Assembly (NCBI RefSeq): GCF_037971845.1
Contig: NZ_CP150227.1
Location: 1,736,001 to 1,800,000 of the forward strand
DNA length: 64,000 bases
Direction of reading: 5' to 3'
Source: Paenibacillus sp. FSL R5-0766
Lineage (GTDB): Bacteria; Bacillota; Bacilli; Paenibacillales; Paenibacillaceae
Part shown: positions 17,190-24,924 of the stretch, piece after piece
Position numbering within the stretch: the first letter of the stretch is position 1
Layout of the letters: the number at the start of each line of letters is the position of its first letter
Notes under the pieces: generated by a model
The model's input: the letters and a program-made list of their open reading frames with translations, nothing else
The model's database searches: none
What the model was told of the DNA's origin: nothing
Translations under genes and position numbers: made by a program

Positions 17190-17726
17190 ATGGATTTATT
17201 TATAATTCCGGCAAAAGAAGTGAAAGATCAAATTGTTGGTATTGTCGTGTTTTTATTATTTATTAGTTTAATAAGTTCTTTTAACTGGCGGGATAGAGAT
17301 TCAAAGTGGGACCATGGTGCAGTTTATATTGATTTCTTTAAAATAATTTTTTATTCAATACTTGGATTATTAACTCTCTACCTACAATATGATGATGTTA
17401 ACAAGTCACTAAAATGGAGTCTTGAGGGAAGAAATTTATCTTTCGCTGAGATCCTTGTCGTTATCTTGGCAATAATTGAAGTTATATCAAATATATTTAG
17501 TTACTTTCAGAGACAAAAAAATATACAAGATACAGTGAGTAAAGATATAAAGAGAGAGTTTGAAAGACATCAAAAAGAATATGAAGAAAAGAGAGCAAAT
17601 GAAAAAAGGCAGGAGGAACAACTATATATGAAAACTCAAATTGAGCTTGAAAGAAAAAATACAATGCTCCAATTAAGGCAACGAAGACTTCAACAATCAA
17701 CAAAAAAGAGATTTAAATATAAGTAA
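17190..17726 (+). CDS. membrane protein with C-terminal coiled coil
   Basis: A 178-residue protein with three membrane segments (about 12-29, 47-66, 85-108) and then a long charged helix (about 115-170) rich in Lys, Glu, Arg and Gln that should form a coiled coil. CAAGGGAGATACACTT precedes the ATG. Function unknown. It is the last intact gene before a stretch of gene remnants. Very low GC. Confidence 0.65.
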   Translation: MDLFIIPAKEVKDQIVGIVVFLLFISLISSFNWRDRDSKWDHGAVYIDFFKIIFYSILGLLTLYLQYDDVNKSLKWSLEGRNLSFAEILVVILAIIEVISNIFSYFQRQKNIQDTVSKDIKREFERHQKEYEEKRANEKRQEEQLYMKTQIELERKNTMLQLRQRRLQQSTKKRFKYK

Positions 17727-17889
17727 GTGAACATTTCTGTACGCCATTCCACGCATTGGAGACTAGCGGCTCCTCGAGCGTTTGAAGAAATGCGGCGCAC
17801 CAATTAAGAGTATAGCGGAGCCTTAAGTAGATGAGACTTTGTGGATACAACAACGTGATCTAAAAGATATTTCAATTTCATAGATAAGG

Positions 17890-17958
17890 ATGATTCATTT
17901 GGAACAAGGACTTATTGTGGTTTTGAACGGAACTTCAAGTTCGGGAAAGACGTATTGA
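17890..17958 (+). pseudogene. 5' remnant of a chloramphenicol phosphotransferase-like gene
   Basis: ATG 17890 opens a frame with NGTSSSGKT, the same P-loop as the broken gene at 2410, then stops after GKTY. The DNA from 17874 to about 17952 aligns with 2385-2460 at roughly 80 percent by eye, including the untranslated ATTTCATAGATAAGG. Only the first 22 codons survive; downstream sequence is unrelated. This is a diverged paralogue, not a recent duplicate. Confidence 0.8.
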
Positions 17959-18009
17959 ATTTTGTGAATGAGGTTGATAGTTTTTATAAGGGCAGATCAA
18001 TATCCATAC

Positions 18010-18154
18010 CGCTTTTATGTCTGGGATAACGCGTCTGACAGACGCAGGTCCAATAACAGACCAAGAGCAACTAGAATTGTTAATATGGTCTTTTAAGATT
18101 AGTAGAATAAAATTTACATACCCATCCTGTGTATCAATTTTAATACACGATTGA
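18010..18154 (+). pseudogene. unidentified coding remnant
   Basis: Without a start codon, this stretch reads ITRLTDAGPITDQEQL followed by ELLIWSFKISRIKFTYPSC and stops at TGA 18152-18154. The composition looks like former protein. A perfect 7-1-7 palindrome GCGTCTG-A-CAGACGC lies at about 18031 within it. Family unknown; it sits between two other remnants. Confidence 0.35.
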
Positions 18155-18175
18155 AGAATGGACGAAGATCGTGTA

Positions 18176-18515
18176 ATGGCATGTAGAAATGGAAACTATT
18201 CAGCCTTTTATGTAAGTGAACCTTTTTGCGGAAGTAATCTAGGAGCTGCTGCTGCCAAAGATTTATCTTATAACATGTTGCTGGGCGTGGAGAGCGAAAG
18301 AAAATGAGTTTCCTTTTGTAGACTCTCATAATAAAAATTAAATGTTAGAGATGGTAGTAAGTGAGGGGGGAATCTCAAACCACGCTTACATGATAGACTT
18401 AGAAAATTTAAAAACATTATCTTGTTTTTAAATTCAGCAACAAAAATTAATCGAGCCTTGAAAAAAAGAAATAAATTATGGAGTCGGTACCTTGAAATTA
18501 CCAGTACTCGTTGTT
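18176..18515 (+). pseudogene. decayed TIR-like domain gene
   Basis: Stitching frames gives a coherent protein: RNGNYSAFYVSEPF, then NLGAAAAKDLSYNML; after a +1 shift AWRAKENEFPFVDSHNKN; after a -1 shift NVRDGSK, a TGA stop, then LKPRLHDRLRKFKNIILFLN and SATKINRALK. The order SEPF, SNLGA, KD, YNML, FPF-DSHNK, NVRDGS, LKPRL-RLR-SKNIILFLS, SRALKEE matches, from memory, small TIR-like proteins related to the DUF1863/ThsB group. Two frameshifts and at least one stop make it non-functional. In intact form such proteins are signalling enzymes in anti-phage defence. The family name is recalled, not searched. Confidence 0.5.
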
Positions 18516-18636
18516 TTATCTAGAGTATAAAAAAAGAGATATAATTAACTGTGGATCGAAACAGTTAAATAACAAATAAAAAATTATGGGCTAATTCACC
18601 TGCTTTTTGAGACCAAAGAGAGGTTTAACTGAACTG

Positions 18637-18671
18637 TACCCTATAGAGTAGGTACTCTCTATGGGTATTTT
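18637..18671 (+). terminator. imperfect hairpin followed by T-run
   Basis: TACCCTATAGAGTA and TACTCTCTATGGGTA form a stem with two bulges and a GG loop, followed by TTTT. It may be a terminator, or the end of an IS3-like element (GAACTGTACCC precedes it), but no transposase is present. Confidence 0.4.
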
Positions 18672-18785
18672 GGTTGTACGGAATGGAGATACAATTACAT
18701 GAGCAAAAAATGTTTACGATATACGAAGTGAAGCAACCTTCTGGACATCCGTAAATTAACTCAGTATCAAGAAGAATAAGGATTT

Positions 18786-18836
18786 TTGACTTTTTTTATT
18801 GTTTACAATATAATTTGATGATCGGATACTTATCCG
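18786..18836 (+). promoter_or_regulatory. promoter and palindromic operator of the toxin-antitoxin pair
   Basis: TTGACT at 18786-18791 and TATAAT at 18809-18814 are separated by exactly 17 bases, a near-consensus sigma-A promoter. Nine bases further on, CGGATA-CT-TATCCG (18823-18836) is a perfect palindrome in the start-site region. It is the natural binding site for the XRE-type antitoxin, giving autorepression. Confidence 0.75.
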
Positions 18837-18872
18837 TATTATATATCATAATAATAAAAGGTGGCATCATTC

Positions 18873-19205
18873 ATGAGGTTTATACACTTCATTGATGCCC
18901 GTGGCTGCAATCCAGTAACTGAATATCTTTCCACTCTTCAGAAGAAGGAAGTTTCAAAGGTTGCCAAATACTTAGGTGTTGTCAACGAACATGGTACACG
19001 AATCGGAGATCCATATGTGGGTCACATCCAAGGTAAAATATGGGAATTGCGTCCGGGGAATTACCGTATCCTTTTTTTCGTTTGGGGAGATAAATTCGTT
19101 CTTACAAATGCATTTCGTAAAAAGGGAGAAAAAACTCCAGAAAATGAAAAAGCAATTGCAGAGAAACGATTTAAAGATTGGATTAAACAATACGGGCACA
19201 ATTAA
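18873..19205 (+). CDS. RelE/HigB-like toxin (phage-derived Gp49-like family)
   Basis: A 110-residue basic protein of the HigB/Gp49-like group (RelE superfamily ribosome-dependent mRNA interferase). GKIWELRPGNYRILFF (about residues 52-67) is the characteristic strand carrying the conserved Arg, and LTNAFRKKGEKTP is the conserved C-terminal strand and loop. AAAGGTGG lies nine bases ahead of the ATG at 18873. Toxin-first order followed by an XRE antitoxin fits HigBA-type systems. Preceded by a strong promoter and palindrome, followed by two overlapping hairpins before the antitoxin. Confidence 0.88.
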   Translation: MRFIHFIDARGCNPVTEYLSTLQKKEVSKVAKYLGVVNEHGTRIGDPYVGHIQGKIWELRPGNYRILFFVWGDKFVLTNAFRKKGEKTPENEKAIAEKRFKDWIKQYGHN

Positions 19206-19245
19206 GAGTAGGGGACAATCCCCTACTCCCCTTGATGGGGAGTAG
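19206..19245 (+). promoter_or_regulatory. two mutually exclusive hairpins between toxin and antitoxin
   Basis: Immediately after the toxin stop, GAGTAGGGG (19206-19214) pairs perfectly with CCCCTACTC (19220-19228). CTACTCCCC (19223-19231) pairs perfectly with GGGGAGTAG (19237-19245). The two 9-bp stems share CTACTC and cannot form together. The last arm holds GGGGAG, the only Shine-Dalgarno-like sequence ahead of the GTG at 19247, so hairpin two would hide the antitoxin ribosome binding site. Neither stem has a T-run, which argues against simple termination. Confidence 0.65.
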
Positions 19246-19246
19246 T

Positions 19247-19621
19247 GTGAATGATGATGCGCATATAGCACGAGGGAAAATTATAAAAGAAAGGAGTCGA
19301 CAGGAGACGGAAAACAAAAGAGGAGATTTCGTACATTGGTCGGATGTTCGAGGTCAGTTTCTTGATAGTGATGATCAGTTCAAGGTTGATGTGTTTATTA
19401 AGTACATTAGTCACTTGGTGATGCGTCGAAAAGATCTAAAGTTAACACAAGAGGCAGTGGCAAAACGTATGAATATTACCCAAGCTAATCTTGCCAGAAT
19501 TGAGAGAGGAGACGCGGTCCCAAAACTAGATACTTTTTATAAACTAATTACGGCTTTAGATATGGAACTTAAGTTAATTCCAAAAGATAATTTTGTTGAT
19601 GATTTTACAGGTGAGAAATAA
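19247..19621 (+). CDS. XRE-family antitoxin (HigA-like)
   Basis: About 124 residues. The C-terminal half is a Cro/CI-type helix-turn-helix: LTQEAVAKRMNITQANLARIERG, then VPKLDTFYKLITAL. It should bind the toxin and repress the palindrome at 18823. Start uncertain: GTG 19247, ATG 19235 and TTG 19232 are in frame; GTG 19247 has GGGGAG nearby. A second good site, AAAGGAG near 19290, has no in-frame start until ATG 19420, which would give only the HTH half. Confidence 0.82.
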   Translation: MNDDAHIARGKIIKERSRQETENKRGDFVHWSDVRGQFLDSDDQFKVDVFIKYISHLVMRRKDLKLTQEAVAKRMNITQANLARIERGDAVPKLDTFYKLITALDMELKLIPKDNFVDDFTGEK

Positions 19622-20001
19622 AATGAATTTTGAGAAAGTAAAAAAAACTTTTTATTTGGATGGGACTTTCAATGTATTTAAATAATAAATTATCTATTCT
19701 GGAGGAAAATAAAATGATAACAAAATTTTATATAAGTTGTTTTTAAAATTAGATATATAAACAAATTAGATAAGTATATGATGGAGGAACTAAAATGAGA
19801 ATATATTAGTATATTAATTAATTACACTAATTTTATTTATTAATGAAGAAATTTAAGATTTTTTATTGAATTAAGACATGTTTAGATTCACATGCTATCT
19901 AAACACTGCAAAAAGGGTTGGTGCATCATGCGCCAACCTTTTTGGTTTGTATTCAGTGAAATTTATATAATGGATTTTCTACAAATAAAGTTGATATTAA
20001 A
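19622..20001. other. AT-rich intergenic region
   Basis: No gene of reasonable size is seen. Two very short frames with good ribosome binding sites (GGAGG at about 19701 and GGAGG at about 19783) close after about 10 and 4 codons and look like remnants. A bidirectional terminator-like hairpin at 19911-19941 is the only clear element. Confidence 0.5.
19911..19941 (+). terminator. bidirectional terminator-like hairpin
   Basis: AAAAGGGTTGGTGC and GCGCCAACCTTTTT pair around ATCAT with one bulge and end in a T-run. It lies 3' of the minus-strand remnant as well as of the toxin-antitoxin genes. Confidence 0.65.
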
Positions 20002-20340
20002 TTATAGAACTCTCTTTTTTGATTTATTCTCAGAACAAAAACTCATTGATATTTCCAAATCTTTAGCGATCATCACGAATTCGTTGAACTTCTGAGGTGA
20101 AAACTGATCTGTCTGATACTTAGTTCCAGTTTTGCGAACTTATGAGCAGTCCTCTATGATTGATTCAATTTCTTTTGTTAAAGGCTTCCACTCAGAAGTC
20201 GATACTATTTTAGCTAACGGATGGTTTAATCGGTATTATTTATTTTAATTCGATGTCCGCATTAAAATGATCACTTAATTTTGTACAATCTGGATGAGAC
20301 AGAGATAATAGAGTATAACATCGGGCTTAGAAAATTGCTT
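20002..20340 (-). pseudogene. decayed minus-strand gene
   Basis: The complement strand reads LLSLSHPDCTKLSDHFNADI followed by a stop and a frameshift. It then continues RLNHPLAKIVSTSEWKPLTK, IESIIEDCS, stop, VRKTGTKYQTDQFSP, KFNEFVMIAKDLEISMSF and closes at 20002. The flow of sense residues across two stops and one shift is good evidence of a former gene of more than 110 residues. The family was not recognised and no start was found. Confidence 0.5.
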
Positions 20341-20408
20341 ATAAGAGACTGCTCATGTCTAGCATTAAAAAACACGATACAGTTTAGACCCATCAGAGAG
20401 GTGGATGT

Positions 20409-20582
20409 ATGAGCCGGTTGCTTGACTTATTGGAAGAGGAACGGCGCAAGCTTAATCAGCTTGGTGAGGCATCCTTGAAGCAAGCGATTCCGTTGTGGGA
20501 CAATCCCGAGGTTCAGGAACAGAGCCGAAGGGTGGATGAACTGGTGGCACGAGTGAGTGAAATGAAGGCGAGACATAGCTGA
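20409..20582 (+). CDS. Spo0E-like sporulation regulatory protein
   Basis: A 57-residue helical hairpin protein. EEERRKLNQL in helix one and the segment QSRRVDELVARV in helix two match the Spo0E family signature S-x-x-[LV]-D-x-L-[IV]. These small phosphatases dephosphorylate Spo0A-P and delay sporulation. Four extra residues between the helices make the assignment less than certain. The ATG at 20409 follows GAGAGGTGG. Likely cotranscribed with the gene at 20631. Confidence 0.6.
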   Translation: MSRLLDLLEEERRKLNQLGEASLKQAIPLWDNPEVQEQSRRVDELVARVSEMKARHS

Positions 20583-20630
20583 GTTGCACGATGATGAGCG
20601 AGGTACATAATGCATAGGGGAGGAGAAGCA

Positions 20631-20933
20631 ATGAACTTTCCACCGTGGTTGGAACAAGCGATTCGGGCGAGGCTGGATGAGGTGTCTGCCCGAATCGAGC
20701 ATGACCCTGAATTGAGTCGTGTACATGAGGAAAAGGACGAAGCGTTTGAAGCTTTGTTTGCAGGCAAGAATGTTGAGCAGACACCTGAATATACCGAGTG
20801 GGAGAATCGTTACATTGTCAGCAAAGGCATAGAGAATGAGCAGTTGTACATGCAAGGACTGAGGGACGGCATTCAACTCACAGTATCCTTGCTAGGTGTG
20901 TCGATGCCGGAGGAGATTGATACGGAGTCTTGA
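20631..20933 (+). CDS. hypothetical protein (100 aa)
   Basis: A 100-residue helical acidic protein with no membrane segment. GGGGAGGAG is eight bases ahead of the ATG at 20631. EKDEAFEALFAGKNVEQTPE and the C-terminal helix QLYMQGLRDGIQLTVSLLG suggest a helical bundle. It follows the Spo0E-like gene by 48 bases and may work with it, but no function is known to me. Confidence 0.7.
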   Translation: MNFPPWLEQAIRARLDEVSARIEHDPELSRVHEEKDEAFEALFAGKNVEQTPEYTEWENRYIVSKGIENEQLYMQGLRDGIQLTVSLLGVSMPEEIDTES

Positions 20934-20989
20934 TCCACTAACGCAAACCCATAAGTCAGGGGGAGCGACCCCGATCTTAACTTAAAAAA

Positions 20990-21028
20990 CCAGCCGAAGC
21001 GGTAAATTACACGCTTCGGCTGGTTTTT
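20990..21028. terminator. bidirectional terminator
   Basis: CCAGCCGAAGCG and CGCTTCGGCTGG form a perfect 12-bp stem with A-run before and T-run after. It serves both the gene at 20631 and the convergent solute-binding protein gene. Confidence 0.9.
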
Positions 21029-21056
21029 AACGCTCTACTTTTCCAAAATCCAATTC

Positions 21057-22736
21057 TTACTTCGCGCTTACCGACTTAAACCAATCATTCACTTCTTGCG
21101 TGATCTGATCCCCGCCATTGGATTTCCAATTGGCGACGAATTGGTCAAAGGCATCAATTGGCAGTTTGCCGTAGATGATTTTGTTGAAGGTTTCCATCTC
21201 GGACTGGCGGAGCAGGTTCCATTTGGATACCATGGTTGGCGTTGCAGCGCCAGTAAAGTAGTTTTGTTTACGGATGTCGATCTGGGACATAACCACTTTA
21301 CCTGCATACCAGTTTTCCGGTTTGCGGAATTCGGCCATTTGTTTCTCGTAAGGTGTTTCAGGCTTCTCGCCGTTGGCCAGCTTCACGAGTGTTTTCATGT
21401 ACAGATCCGGGATACGTGCTGGACCGGTCAGGAACGGGAATTCGTTGGAGAAATCTTTGATCTTCTCTTTGTCACTGGTCGGTTGTCCGTCAATGATATC
21501 CCAGTCGTAACCTTTGGCGAAGCCGTATTCATACTCACTGCCCGCTTTCGGGTTAGCCAGGTTATCGAGCAAGTAGTTGTAGTACAGGAAGATGGCTTCT
21601 GGATGCTTCGCATCCTTGTTGATCATGATACTTGCGTTGACACCAGAGTTCTGCCACTTCGTACCGATCTTGCCGTCTGGGCCAGCTGGAACAGGGTAAG
21701 CTTTATACTTTGAGCCAGGTACGTTCTTCAGCAGGTCAGGTGCAGGCCAGTCCGGTACCCAGTTTGCGCCAGGCAGAATGCCCGCTTTGCCAGCTGTCCA
21801 GCTTTCAGCGGATTTGCCTTCGTCCCACAGCGCGGAGTCAGCGTGGATATAACCTTTATCCATCCATTCAGCCAGCTTGGCAAGGGCTTGTTTGGCACCC
21901 GGGTTAACGGAGCCGTACTCGAGGTTGCCGTTTGCGTCTTTGTTCCATTGCTCCTCGATTGTGCCGTATGCACCGAACAACCAGTCGAGCTGACCCATCC
22001 AGGTGTTGGTGTTATTTTTCAGCGAGATCGCCAGTGGGAATACTTTGTCTGGAGACAGACCGTCCGGGTTCTCGTTTTTGAATTTGTCCATGATGTTCTC
22101 AAGGTCTGCAATGGTCTTCGGAGCTTCCAGGTTCAGCTTCTCCATCCAGTCCTCGCGGAGCCAGAGCAATGTATCATCGTTATCGGTGTACTCCATGATC
22201 GGCATGTTGTATTTCTTGCCGTCCTTGGTGAACGGATACCACAGTTCAGGATGTGCTGCTGCGTGATCTTTCAGAGTCTGACTCGCGTACTTGTCGAACA
22301 ACTCATCGATGGCGATGAATTGACCGGAGTCGATCAGCTGATTAGTCAGTACCGCATTGGTGGGTACGGATACAAAATCAGGCAGCTTTTCGCCAGAGGC
22401 GATAGCCAGTTGCAGCTTTTGTCTGTATTGATCGTCATTGGCCGGATACCAGGTATCTTTATGCTTCATACCCAGCGTTTCGAGCATCCAGCGATCGTGC
22501 ACGTTATTTTCTTTGGTATCTCCTTGCACGTATTTCTTCGGCATCAATACCGAACTGAACTCGATGGGTGGATCATATTTTCCTTTGGCAAAAGCAGCTT
22601 CTGCTTCAGCAGATCCGACAGTTCCCGGCGTATTATTACCATTGTCACTGGCTGTCTCGCCACTGCCGCACGCAGTGATCGTGATGAGCGCGATGACCAT
22701 GAGCAGTGACCACCATGTTTTTTTGAATTTGATCAT
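21057..22736 (-). CDS. extracellular solute-binding lipoprotein, LplA-like (CUT1 sugar transporter)
   Basis: A 559-residue lipoprotein: signal peptide with lipobox TITAC (Cys23), a Gly/Asn linker, then a family-1 solute-binding domain of the LplA/YtcQ type. PKTIADLENIMDKFKNENPDG and KDAKHPEAIFLYYNYL are characteristic. It captures an oligosaccharide for the two permeases encoded divergently at 26906 and 27885. AGGGGGATTG precedes the ATG. Downstream of the response regulator and histidine kinase genes, which probably control it. The nature of the sugar cannot be read from sequence. Confidence 0.9.
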   Translation of the reverse strand: MIKFKKTWWSLLMVIALITITACGSGETASDNGNNTPGTVGSAEAEAAFAKGKYDPPIEFSSVLMPKKYVQGDTKENNVHDRWMLETLGMKHKDTWYPANDDQYRQKLQLAIASGEKLPDFVSVPTNAVLTNQLIDSGQFIAIDELFDKYASQTLKDHAAAHPELWYPFTKDGKKYNMPIMEYTDNDDTLLWLREDWMEKLNLEAPKTIADLENIMDKFKNENPDGLSPDKVFPLAISLKNNTNTWMGQLDWLFGAYGTIEEQWNKDANGNLEYGSVNPGAKQALAKLAEWMDKGYIHADSALWDEGKSAESWTAGKAGILPGANWVPDWPAPDLLKNVPGSKYKAYPVPAGPDGKIGTKWQNSGVNASIMINKDAKHPEAIFLYYNYLLDNLANPKAGSEYEYGFAKGYDWDIIDGQPTSDKEKIKDFSNEFPFLTGPARIPDLYMKTLVKLANGEKPETPYEKQMAEFRKPENWYAGKVVMSQIDIRKQNYFTGAATPTMVSKWNLLRQSEMETFNKIIYGKLPIDAFDQFVANWKSNGGDQITQEVNDWFKSVSAK

Positions 22737-22839
22737 TGTTCAATCCCCCTACGGTGTATGATCTTTACAGTGTAACTGTACCAATTTGTGCGGGAGTGCA
22801 TCTATATGAGTTTTTTAGTTTTGATAGGACTCTATTAGT

Positions 22840-22877
22840 GAATGTTCAAATGAATGTTCAAATGAAGTTCAAAAAAT
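22840..22877 (+). repeat. 12-bp tandem repeat
   Basis: AATGTTCAAATG occurs twice in a row, followed by a shortened third unit AAGTTCAAA, upstream of the solute-binding protein gene. Confidence 0.6.
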
Positions 22878-22914
22878 TCGGTTTTCAGTACCGAGAAGAT
22901 GGGATAAAGCTAGA

Positions 22915-23035
22915 AATGGAGTAGCGGAGCGTAGGCAAACTACGTGAGCAACGGACATTTCGGCTGAATTCCATATTCGATGCTGATGATGCCGTGAGGC
23001 ATCCTTCGTAATCAAAAGCGGATTTTTTGAACAAC
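22915..23035. repeat. candidate interspersed intergenic repeat
   Basis: About 120 bases with two small hairpins (GTAG with CTAC around GCAAA, and GATGCC with GGCATC around GTGA) and a GC content above its flanks. The wording (GCGGAGCGTAGGCAAACTAC, then GAGCAACGGACATTTCGGCT) recalls an intergenic element I associate with many Paenibacillus genomes. Only one copy is present here, so its repeat nature is from memory. Confidence 0.4.
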
Positions 23036-23045
23036 CTCTAAGATG

Positions 23046-24656
23046 TTATTTATGCTGGTCTCGGTATTCCTGCGGTGTAACGCCAAACTGGCGTTTGAAC
23101 ACCTTGATAAAATAAGCCGGGTCCATATAACCAATCTCCATGCTGATTTCGTACACTTTTTTGGTGGTCGTGACCAGCTTGTGACAGGCCCGATCCATGC
23201 GCAGGCGCGAGATATAATCACTGATGCCTTCGCCGGTTTCGATCTTATAGATCTTGGACAAATGGGTCGGGTGCAGATTGACATGGTCAGCCAGCACACG
23301 CAAAGATACATCCAGATGCAGGTTCTTATCTGTAAAATCCTGAATCTTCTTCACATACTCAGAACGGATGTCCTTGATCTCGTTGGACGTGCCTTCCTTG
23401 AGTTTGCCAAGGACACTGAGCGACCATTTCCGCAGTTTGCTGATGGTAGCGAAAACTTCCCCACTTTGCAAATCCTCGACATCATTGCCCATTAAAGTGG
23501 TCAGAGTCAGCTTGTTCCGGTGGGCAATATTGGTGAATGAAGCCGTAATAAGAAAACCTGCCTCCATGCAGTGCTCCCATGATTCTGACCATTTCTCATC
23601 CAGCTCTGCGCAGACCGCGAGGATTTTCTCTTCGGCGGCATCCCACTGTCCGCTTTCCAACAGACTAATGAAGGTTGGCGGGGTATACAGCACATCGAGT
23701 GGACCTTGCGCCGCAGGTGTCTCAACATCGCTGACACGCATGACGAATTCGCGTTCGTCGCCAACGATCTGCCGGAAATAGGCCGAAGCCTGACGGAAGC
23801 GATCGTAAAGCTGATTCGGAAAGGTGAACCACTCGGTGATAACGATGGAGAGGGAGCCTTTCAGAAATTGTTTTACTTTGGATTGAAGCTGAATGGACAG
23901 CTTCTCCAGAATGGTTTCTTTGCCAATATCGCCTTTCCGATCTTTCAACTGAAGCAAAAACACCAGATATCCGTGCTCCTCCTTGACGCCCCACACTTCC
24001 ATAAATTCACCCATAATCTCTTCCGCCATATTGATGATGGCATATTCGATCAGGGTCTGATCATTGCTGTCATAGTGTCCGAATTCTTCTTCCAGCCTTA
24101 CCAGCATTAATGCAGCATCCCCGGTATGAAAGGGCAGAGCATAATTAGCGAGCTTCCGATCCCATTCGGCAGCGGCGATTCGTTGTCCCTGCAAAGCCCC
24201 CAGGAGCAGTCGTCCCCGCAAATGGGGGAGATTCTCTCGCAACGTAAACTGCGTTCGTGTCAGTGAACTAACAAGTTCCCATTCGTTGTTCAATTGATCG
24301 ATGGCCTTCTGCACAGCGCCCATTAATTCATCGTCAGTTGGGGGCTTGAGCAGATAGTCCACGGCCTCGAACTGAATGGCTTTTTTGGCGTAATCGAATT
24401 CGGAATACCCGGATAACAGGATACATTTTATTTTTTTGTCCCGGATGCGGATACGTTCGATCAGTTCAATGCCTGTCATTTCGGGCATCTGAATGTCCGA
24501 GATCACGATATCGATGGGGTGGGTGTCGATCATTTGAAGTGCTTCGTGTGCCGAGTATGCTTTATGCACATGTTCGATCCCCAGCGTGTGCCAGGGCTTG
24601 GTCATGGACAGGTTATCGACCCAGTGTGCTTCATCGTCTACGATCATCATTTGCAT
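23046..24656 (-). CDS. YesN-like response regulator with AraC-type output
   Basis: A 536-residue regulator. The receiver domain (1-120) has D7, D8, phospho-acceptor D54 (VISDIQMPEMTG) and KPPTDDEL. A long linker of about 300 residues follows, and the AraC-type double HTH occupies the last 100 residues (SLRVLADHVNLHPTHLSKIY and VYEISMEIGYMDPAYFIKVF). Such regulators pair with YesM-type kinases to induce sugar ABC transporters. The ATG at 24656 follows AAGGGAGA; a longer upstream reading has no ribosome binding site. It lies between its kinase and the solute-binding protein. Confidence 0.9.
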   Translation of the reverse strand: MQMMIVDDEAHWVDNLSMTKPWHTLGIEHVHKAYSAHEALQMIDTHPIDIVISDIQMPEMTGIELIERIRIRDKKIKCILLSGYSEFDYAKKAIQFEAVDYLLKPPTDDELMGAVQKAIDQLNNEWELVSSLTRTQFTLRENLPHLRGRLLLGALQGQRIAAAEWDRKLANYALPFHTGDAALMLVRLEEEFGHYDSNDQTLIEYAIINMAEEIMGEFMEVWGVKEEHGYLVFLLQLKDRKGDIGKETILEKLSIQLQSKVKQFLKGSLSIVITEWFTFPNQLYDRFRQASAYFRQIVGDEREFVMRVSDVETPAAQGPLDVLYTPPTFISLLESGQWDAAEEKILAVCAELDEKWSESWEHCMEAGFLITASFTNIAHRNKLTLTTLMGNDVEDLQSGEVFATISKLRKWSLSVLGKLKEGTSNEIKDIRSEYVKKIQDFTDKNLHLDVSLRVLADHVNLHPTHLSKIYKIETGEGISDYISRLRMDRACHKLVTTTKKVYEISMEIGYMDPAYFIKVFKRQFGVTPQEYRDQHK

Positions 24657-24924
24657 TGTGTTTGTCTCCCTTGGTGGTTGAACTAAGGCATATTTACACT
24701 TGCCACTCCGATGACAGAACAACCTTCCGATCGCTGTTATCCCCAGATTTATTGAATGAATTTTTTAATGTGTAAATCTGGTGATAGCTTATGCTTCCGA
24801 TGTAGCTTTCTTTCAGAAAGCTTTCAGGCGAACGCTTTGCTTCTTCAGGTTTTTTCTGTCCTCTGCGTTATCGTGTACATGATCTTGTTCAAAATTAAAT
24901 CGTCAATTTATTGTTTGTATAGTA

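Noticed and set aside
18630..18680. Possible IS3-family terminal repeat (GAACTGTACCC)
   Set aside because: Only one end is seen, with no transposase or matching repeat; the hairpin and T-run fit a terminator better.
19701..19810. Two very short frames with good Shine-Dalgarno sequences
   Set aside because: They close after about 10 and 4 codons; without conservation data they cannot be called genes.
21096..22709. Long plus-strand frames opposite the solute-binding protein gene
   Set aside because: They are antisense shadows of a well-supported lipoprotein gene with its own ribosome binding site and terminator.
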